Of a DNA stretch of 64,000 bases, positions 30,980-39,900 are shown in pieces. The DNA lies in the NCBI GenBank assembly GCA_910589015.1, contig CAJUSA010000002.1, forward strand, positions 62,001 to 126,000, written 5' to 3'. Made by a program: the position numbers and the translations under genes. This DNA comes from an uncultured Christensenellaceae bacterium (lineage in GTDB: Bacteria; Bacillota; Clostridia; Christensenellales; Borkfalkiaceae). The first letter of the stretch is position 1. Every line of letters starts with the position of its first letter. The notes below the pieces were generated by a model. The model was not told the origin of the DNA. It made no database searches and worked only from the letters and a program-made list of their open reading frames with translations.

Positions 30980-33900
30980 TTACACCCCTTCCTCTGCGTT
31001 CGTGCCGTCACGGTTTTCCATTTCGGCAGCTTCGCGCTTTTTCTTTTTGTTGTGTACGCCGATCTGAGCGAAGAGTGCAACCGCCGCAATCACGACGACG
31101 CCCGCAAGCCCGCCGACGATTCCGATAAAGATATTGCTGACGCCTTCAACCGTCCATTCAAACGTGAGCGAATCCGTCGAACCGTCCGCCCAGGTGTAGT
31201 TCGCCGTATCTTTGAGCTTAACGGTAACGGTGAATTTACCGCTGTGTCCGATCTGGTTGTTCTCGATATCCATGATCGAAGAATCGAACCCTTCGGGCAG
31301 ATACTCGAGGATCGAACCGTCGACGATGAATTTATCGGTGTTCGCCGTGGGATTGGTTTCGATCTTGCGGGGCGTAACCGTCCACAGCAGCGTGACAACG
31401 CCGTCGTCGTCATCGTCGCTACGCGCCCAGGCATAGTTGACGGCATCGTTAAGTTTGATCGTAATACGGTAGGTGCCTGCGTTAAACGCGCTGAGCGTAA
31501 CGTTGTTGCCACTCACGCTCGACGCGTCGCTGTAAGAAAGCAGCATCGTTTCCGCGTCGTAACCGAGTACATTGGCAAGCAAAGTCGAACCCGTGAACAT
31601 ATCGTTGCGGTTTTCGCCTTCCGTAATTATTTCGAGCGATGGAACGGTAAGCGTCTTTTTGTAAATTTCGAAACGCTGTTCAAGACTCGTGTAAGCGTTG
31701 TAGTTTGCCGATTCCGCAACCGAAGCGCGCACGGAATAGCTGCCCGCATTGGTGGGAACGACCGTCGTCCAGGCGCCGTCGACGTAATATTCGAATACGA
31801 TCTGCGCGCCGTCGTTGTGCGAGAGTTCGGCCTTGGGCTTATTCGCCGCTTCGCCGTACGTCCAGTTCTCGATCGTAATGTTCGAAACACCGTTCGTGCC
31901 CTTCGAAATCACAACTTGCAAAGCATATTCGCTTTCGCGCGTCGACCACTGCATGTTGGCGGCATCGCACACGGTAAGCGTGAGGTAATAAATGCCCGCC
32001 TGCGTGAAGGTCTGGTTACGGTTGTATTCGTAGAGCTGTGCGCCGCCGACGTTGTAATCGTTGTCGATAATCGTCACTCTGTGCGCGTTGCCGTTGTAAA
32101 CAATGTTTTCGGCGCTCAGTTTGGTGACGTCGAGCGACATTCTTTCAACCGCGAACACCGCAGATGCGTTGCCGATAAGCGTGAAGTTGCCCGTTTTTTC
32201 GGGATCGATTTCCGCCGTTACGGTGTAGGAACCGGCGAGCGTGGGAACGGTGTAACCGTCGTAATCGACGCCCGAGAAACTCGTGCCCGTGTAACGGAAC
32301 ACAATGTAGCCTTCGATATCCCTGCGTGTGAGGTCAGGGCTTTCCGAACTCGAAACGCGCGCCAGATTTGCCGCGTCGATTTTACCGTTGTAGACGCCGC
32401 CACCCGCATTGAGCGTGACTGCGACGGCGATCGGAGTGATCGTATAAACGCCGCTGTTGAAGTTGACAAGGTAGTTGCCGTTGTTCGCCGTTGCGGTAAG
32501 AACATAGTTGCCCGCATTGCTCTGCGAATCGGCATTGAGCGAGAACCGGACCTCGAGCAAATCTCTGAGCGATTCATAAGGCTCGAAGATATTGTTACCC
32601 GTGGTGAGCGCGACATTCCGCACGTTGATGGGCGAACCGAAAGGCGAACTTGCGTTGCCGATGTTCACCGTAATTTCGTAACGGTTGACGGTATACGAGC
32701 TGTCCGCTTTGTTAAAGACGTAATTGTAGTCGTCCTGCGTGCCGACCGCGTTAAACCCGATCAGGTTGCCGTCGGCCGTTTCAAGATTGAGGATACCGAC
32801 GTATTTGCCCGCATTCAGGAAGCCGTTCGAATAATTCTCTTCGCCGATCGTGCCGATGGTATAGCTCAGCGCGTCGTAATCGACGGCGAGAACGTCCCAA
32901 GGGTTGTTTACGTTTGCGGTAAAACCGTCGAAACGGAACGAGTCGCGGTTGAACGTTACGATATCGCTACCGAAGGTGCCGAATGCGTCGACCGTTACAA
33001 GAACATCTTTCTTGTTCACGATAAGCGTGCCGTTTTCATATTTCGTGTTGTAATTCGTGGTACCGGGGATGTGCACGCTATAATGATATTTGCCTGCGCG
33101 CAACGCATTGGCACCAAGATCGGGCACGCCCGCATAGTTGCCGTCTGCTCTCCATGCGAAGTAAGCCACGGTAATGTTGTTCAAGTCGACAAAGGACTGC
33201 ACACCTCTTGCGTGAAGGCTGTTTTTCACGGCGTCGAGGTATTCGCCGCCATAGACAGAGCTCGCCTGATTTGCCTCGGTTTCGGTTTCGAGGTTGATGT
33301 AGTGCAGCGTGATCGAGAAAGAAATTGTCACGTCGCCGTTTTCGTTCACGGCAATACCGTCGCCCACGCCGCCTTCGATATCGGGATTCGAATCCTCGCT
33401 GTCCTTCTTCCATTCATAGTTATCGTTGCCGAGGTGGAAAGTAACGGTGTAGTTGCCCGTATATTTTGCGGTGACCGTAAGCACCGTTCCCGTTTCGTTG
33501 AGTTCCCAAACAATTGCGTCGGTCACAGCAACTTCGGGCACCGAACCGTCGGAATAATCTCTCGCGATACCCGTAACGGTGATCCAGTTCGGATTCTTCA
33601 AAAACGCATCGATCGCAGCAGGATCGCTGATCGTGATGGTAAATTCTTTCACGGTATCGTCGTACACGGCGGAAGTCGTATCGCCGATCACGGGCGCCGT
33701 TTCGATCACCCACGGCGTGATTTGGTACACAACGTATACGTCGGCACCTTCCGCACCCGTAGGAAGATCGCGGAAATATACAACGTGGAACACATAATAA
33801 CCTGCGTCGGAAGGCGCAACCGTCATATTGAAGACAACGCCGTTCTGCGTCATGTCGGCAGAGTTGAGCTTACGTTCGATCGCGTTCAGTTTGCCTGCCG

Positions 33901-36900
33901 TTTCCGCGTCGATTTTCGCGTACGACTTAGTGAGATAATTTGCAAGATCGTCGCCCTCGAACACCGTTCCTTCGACGGAAACCGTTTCAACGGGCGCTTT
34001 GCCGTCGTAAACTTTGTTGTTTACCGCAACGTTCATCTCGACCGTGTTGGAATAAGCCGAGAATTCGATTATGATCTGGGTTTCGCCGTCCTTAAACTGA
34101 TAGTTGGCGCTGTTGCCCTCTTTCAGCGTAAGCGTGAGCTTGTATTTGCCGATGCCGACAAGCATACGACCGTAATTATCGCTGCTTACGATCGAAAAAG
34201 CAAGAGTATCCGTTTTCGATTCGCCTTTCTGCACCGTGCCGTCGGTCGAGGTGGAATAGACCGTATAAGTACGGGTCAGTATGGAATCGACCAAACCGTT
34301 CACCGCGTCACTGTAACCGATAAGGCGGTTATAGTTTTCGTTACCCGTAGCGGACGAATCGTAGCGCATGGAATCATTTTCCCATTCAACGTCGATAAGT
34401 TTTTTCAAAACGGTGAATTCAATTTCAAGCGAATCTTTTCCGCCTTCGAACATGTAATGTTTTGATTCGTTTCCGCTGATGTTGCTAAGAACAACCGTAT
34501 AGGTTCCGGCATCAATGATATACGTTATCGAATCGCCCGCAGCGTCAAGATAATTGAGCTGAACGGAAAGCGATTCACTGCCTGCAAGATTGCCGTATGT
34601 AAACTTCGGATTGATTGCCGAACCCGTATATTCGGCTTCCACGGCACCCGTCACGGTGACGACGCGCTTTTCAATGACGTATTTCGTAAGATAGCCGTTT
34701 TCTGCAACGGTGTAGTTCATGAACGAGAACCCTGCCGTGCCGACGCGGTTGATCGTATATTCCTGACCGGGGGTCGTTTTCTTCGTCCAGGTGAGCGTGT
34801 ATTCGGGCGCACCGCCGACGTAAACGACGTTGGTCGTAAGAGCCTGCTGTTCAAGCAGATACTGATACGTTTCTTCCCCGATACCCGCGACGAAGTTTCC
34901 TTTGCTATCGAGCGTACCGATTTCATACGAAATGCTTGACGGGGTTTCTTCGCCGTAAAGGACGCTAAGCGTCGTCTGAACATAGATTTCGGCGGGCGTG
35001 ATCTTAAATTGCGCCGTGTTGCTCATGAACGTGACGATATAATTACCGTCGTTCACAGCACTTGCCACTACGCCATAGGTGCCGACGTTGCGCGCCGTAC
35101 CCACGACCGCGAGCGTGATCCCGAGCGTCGTAGCGTTCGTTTTATCGCCGTTCGAGGGCATATTCGTAACCGTGTAAGCGGTGCTGTTGCCGTCTTCGTC
35201 GACCGCATCCAACCCCAAAGAGCTTTGATCGTATGCCGCGCCTTTATAAGGTTTTTCGAAGTTGTTCAGCGTGACCGTAACCTGACGGCGATTGATCGTG
35301 AGCGAACCGTACGAAACGAGTACTTTGTAGTTGGTCAGCGCAATCTCGGCAAGCGTAAGCGCATAGGTGCCCGCGCCGAGTTTATTAGCGTCCTCTGCCA
35401 AAACCACCGTACCGCCGTTCAGAACGGAATAGGATGTCTTTTTTCCGTCGAGTTCGTCTTTATCCGCTTGCGTATAAAGCTGATTGGTATCTTTCAGCGA
35501 GTATTTGCCTGCGGGCAGATTGTCGCCGTACGTCATGGTGAGGTTATCGACCTGCAATTCGAGCGTCGCCTTTTCAATCACGATGATGATGTACGCACCG
35601 CCCGTCGTATAGTTTGTATCAGCCATTGCAGCGTAGATTACATACGAACCGGCATTCGTCGGCAGACCGGCGGTAGCATGAGCAATCGAGTTGTTGATAT
35701 CGAGATCCTTCGTATAAGCAATGTAAGAAAGCGAAAGTTCTCTGGGCGAAGGGAACTCACCGACCGAGCCGTCCGATTGGGAATAGCTCGTTGCATAAGC
35801 CTCCAAACTGATTGCCCTTCCGTTATAGACAAACGCCTGCGACGCGCCGTTCCACGTCGTGTTGACGAACAGCGTGTTGATGGTGTACGTGCCGAAATAT
35901 TTACCGCCTTCGATATAATCGGCATGGTTGTTTTCGGCATTATATTCGCAGTCGAAGAAATCGACAACATAGTTGACTGCCGCCGTGCCTTTTGCCTGCG
36001 GATAGATGTAATATGTGCCGACGGGCTGCAACCATTCGTTTGCGGCGGAAAGATTTTCAAAGTTCAATCTCGGCGTGACAAGCGTAATCACGTCTTCAAG
36101 TTTAACGTCGTCGGGCAACGTGCCGCGCACAAGCAGTGCAGAAGGACGAGGAATATTATTCGTTCTGTAATCAACGGTTTCGGAATTGATCTTGATCGTG
36201 ATCGGGCGCGCCGTAACGGTGAGCGTTCCATCTGCCGTTTCAACCGTGTAGTTTGCAAGCGATTCGAAATCACCGCCGTCTTTGCGGGAAACGCTCAGCG
36301 TGATCGCATAGCCGCCTTCCCGAACATTGCCGTTATCAGCATCGCCCGCTTTATAATCGCAGTTGTAATTCACTTCGAAATCGTTGCCGAGCACGCTCTC
36401 TTTCGTGTCGCCCGCGGCAGTATTCAGACCCGTTACGACGTAGTCGAACTTCGCCGCGTCGCCGTACGTTACATTCGTATCCGCAGCCTTGAAGGTGAGC
36501 GCTGCTTTGCCGACCTTAAAGAAATATGCTTTGCTTGCCGACTCGTAGTTGCCCGCGTCCGAAGTGGAAACGACGAGTTTATAAACGGCGCATTCCATTC
36601 TGTTCGCGTGAAGCTGCAACAGCGTAGTAAGGTCGGTGCCCGTTGCAAACGCTTCGGTTGCGTCGCCCTTGTAGAGCGTATATGTGACCGTGCCGCCGAA
36701 GTCCGCCTCGGGAACGGTGAGCAGCGCAGCGTCATATTTGCCGTACTTCCATGCGTCTGTTTCGCCGATGTTTTCCGCGCTGTCTGCCACGGCGTTGTTT
36801 ACGTTGAAGTCGGTCTTGATCGTGTTTTCGCCCTTTGCAATGACAACGGAAAGCGTATTGTTGATTTCTACCTTGCCGTAGCCCGCAATGTCGATATAAT

Positions 36901-39900
36901 ACGAAACGGTGTAAGTATTCGCATTGGTTTCTCTTGCCGCCGTCGACCAGTGTTTCTCGGTCGTCGTGTCGGTGGAATAGTAAACGGTGTAACCGCCTTC
37001 CGCCACGGGATCCGCCCCATTGACCTGTGCAATCGCAACCGACTTGATGAGGTTGAGCGAGCTGCCCGTATATTTAAGATTTTCTTCCGCGGTTACGTTG
37101 AGCCATGCCGTATCAAATGCAACGGTATATTCGCCGTTCGTGTAGCCTGCGACTTCAAAATGATCGTTATCCGCAATCGCCGCCGTGATCGGGTATTTGC
37201 CGACCTGCGCCGTGCCGTTTGCGCCGACGAATGCGTCGGTCGAAAGCGTTAAATAAGTTTTGAGTTCCGTAGTCAGCGCGGCAACGTCGACCGAAACGCC
37301 TTGCGTTGCGACTTCGATCGTGACGGGCACTGCGTTCAGATCGGCACGCGTGCCGAAATTTGCCGTAGCGTTGCCGATTTTTACATTGACGGCAAGTTTG
37401 TTGAACGTTACCTTGCAATCACTGTTCTTTGCAACAAAGTTGTAATTTTTGCTGCTCAGAGTCGAAACGTTAAGCGTAACGTCATAATCTTCGCCGTTCT
37501 TTGTAACCGTATAAGAAACCGTGCCGCTTGCGCCGACGTTTTCTTTGTCGTAAACAAATTTAGCGGCATCGGAAACGGCGTTCAGCGTGCCGCCTGCGGG
37601 CGTTTCGCCGTAGAAATATTCGAGATTCAGCGATACGTTTGCCGTGCCCCTAACCACCGTGAGGGCGCTCGCGCCGTCGAACGTAACCTCGTAGTTGGCA
37701 AGCGTGTTGTCGAGCTTTGCCCATGCGTAATCGGAATAAGCGTACGAGCCGTCTTTCACGTCAAGGTAGGTATCGAGCGCGTAAGCGAACGCAGGATTTA
37801 CGCCGTCGTTGAAATTCAGACTGCCCGCCGCATAGGTAAACGTAGCATTGCTCAGTTCGGCGCCGTAAGCAAGCGTGCCGTTCAGAATAATCGTAACGGG
37901 ACGGGGCGAAACGGTGAGCGCAACATAGAAAGTCATGGGCGCATAGGTCGTATCCGCGCCGAACGTAAGTGAAACCGTTACGGCATACGTTCCCGCATTA
38001 AGCGTTTTAATGCTATCTGCGGTGATCGAATTGACGTTCCCTTCGCCGTCGAGGTAAGAATACGAAACGGTCGTTCCGCTCGGAATGGAAGCCGAACCCT
38101 TCGGTACAAATACTTGATTGAGGTCGGTAAGCACTGCGCCGCCGACATAACCGCCGTAAACAACGCTTGCCTTGTTATCGTAAGAAATATCGAGCTTGGT
38201 CGTCACAACCGCATAGTTCAAAGTAGCGGTTAAGCCGTTCACCACGCCGTAACCCCTGTCGCCGAGGTAAGCAAGCCCTTCGTAGTCGTCGGCATTGCGC
38301 ACCCAAACAAAGTTGTGTTTGATGTCGTCCGCGCTATCCTTCGTAATGCTCGTAACGGTATATTTCACCGTTTTAGCGGTCGTATCGGTCGTGATATCAT
38401 AGTTTACGGTGTAACCGTCGATCGTAGCCGAACCGGTAGCGCCGTAGTTCACCGTTTCGCCCTGTTCCCAAACGCGTTTCGTGACGGGAACGGAAAGTTC
38501 CTTGCAGGCAATTTCGGCAACGCGCGCCGCATCGGTCTTGGTCTGCGTTTCGGCACCGCCCTTCCAGTAATAATTGGGCGAGGTCAGCTCGAATACAATG
38601 TAGTAAATGCCCGCGTCGGTATAAGTGAGCTTGCCGACGGTAAGCCCTTCCTCTTCGACGATTTCAAACGTAGCGGTAGTACACGCAACGGTATCGGCTT
38701 TGATCGTGAAATCGGTCGTGCCGATATCGAAACGGTAAACGGTTGCAGTGACGATGCCTTTGAGCGCGCCCCAGTAAGCGGACGTGCCGCCCACTTTCAC
38801 GGAATTGCTCGCGCCCGTATAAGTGCCCGTTGCAACAACGAGTTCGGGAACGTCGATTGCCGCTTTGCCGACGGTGAGATTGACGCTGACGGCTTCGCCG
38901 CCCACCCATGCAAAGTTGGGGTTCGCATCGATCGTAACAACGTAATTGCCTGCGGGAAGCGTGCCGTTGGCAAGATCTTCCGCGGTGAACGAAGTGCGCG
39001 CGGCTGCCGTTACCGTAACGACGTAATTGCCCGCATCGGTTGCGTTCGTGAAGTACGAGAGAATATTCACGCCGGTGCCGTAATTCGCAACGAGCTTAAG
39101 GGCGCCGTTTTCGTCTTTCAGTTCGTCTTTGGCGACCAGTGCGGGAAGCGAGCCCTGCGCAATTTTCAGCGTGAGTGCCGTTTCGGGAAGTTCGTAGTTT
39201 ACGCCATAAGTGAAAGTCGCCTGATAGCGCCCGTCGACCGATTTCACATAGTCGCCCGAAATGCCCGTAACCTTAACATAATAGGTTCCGTCCACTTGCA
39301 TATCCGCCGCAGCGATCTCGGTCGTGCACCCCTCGTCGGAATAAATTTTATAATTAGAAATGTACAGCCCTTCGCTCGCGTTAACGCCGTTGACGGTGAC
39401 GTCGGAAGGAAGCGCGAAGGAAGAGGAAATCTGCACCGAGGTTTCCGTTTTGCTCAGAGCTGCCGCTACTTTGCTTACGGTAAGCGTGTAAGAAGACGTT
39501 GCCTCGGGAAGCGTTACGTTGTCCGATTCGTCGGTAAGCGTAACCGTATAAGTCCCTGCGGTGTAGAGCGAAAGTTTGAATTCGCCGTCGGTGGTAAGCG
39601 AATAGAAGTTTGCGGGAATTTCCGTGGTGCCGTCGGGAAGCATACCCTTAACGGATACCGATACGTTCTTTTCGGCAGCCGCGTTCCAACCGGTGATGGC
39701 GAACACTAATTCACTTCCGGTATAGTTCGCTTTATAGCCGTTTTCGGAAGTAAACGCCGAAGAAGAACCGTCTACACTGAACGTAAGGTTAAGCGCCGTA
39801 ATGTTAAAGGTCACGCTGAAAGCAGGCAAATTATAATCGCCCTCTGCGTCGTTCGCGCCAAGTTGCGTATTGAATTGCGCCGTCCATGCGCCGACGGAAA

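Noticed and set aside
31052..37252. Long + strand open frames (1137 and 747 residues) opposite the giant surface protein gene
   Set aside because: They are rich in Arg, Val, His and Phe, have no ribosome sites or domains, and mirror the codon pattern of the real - strand gene; shadows.
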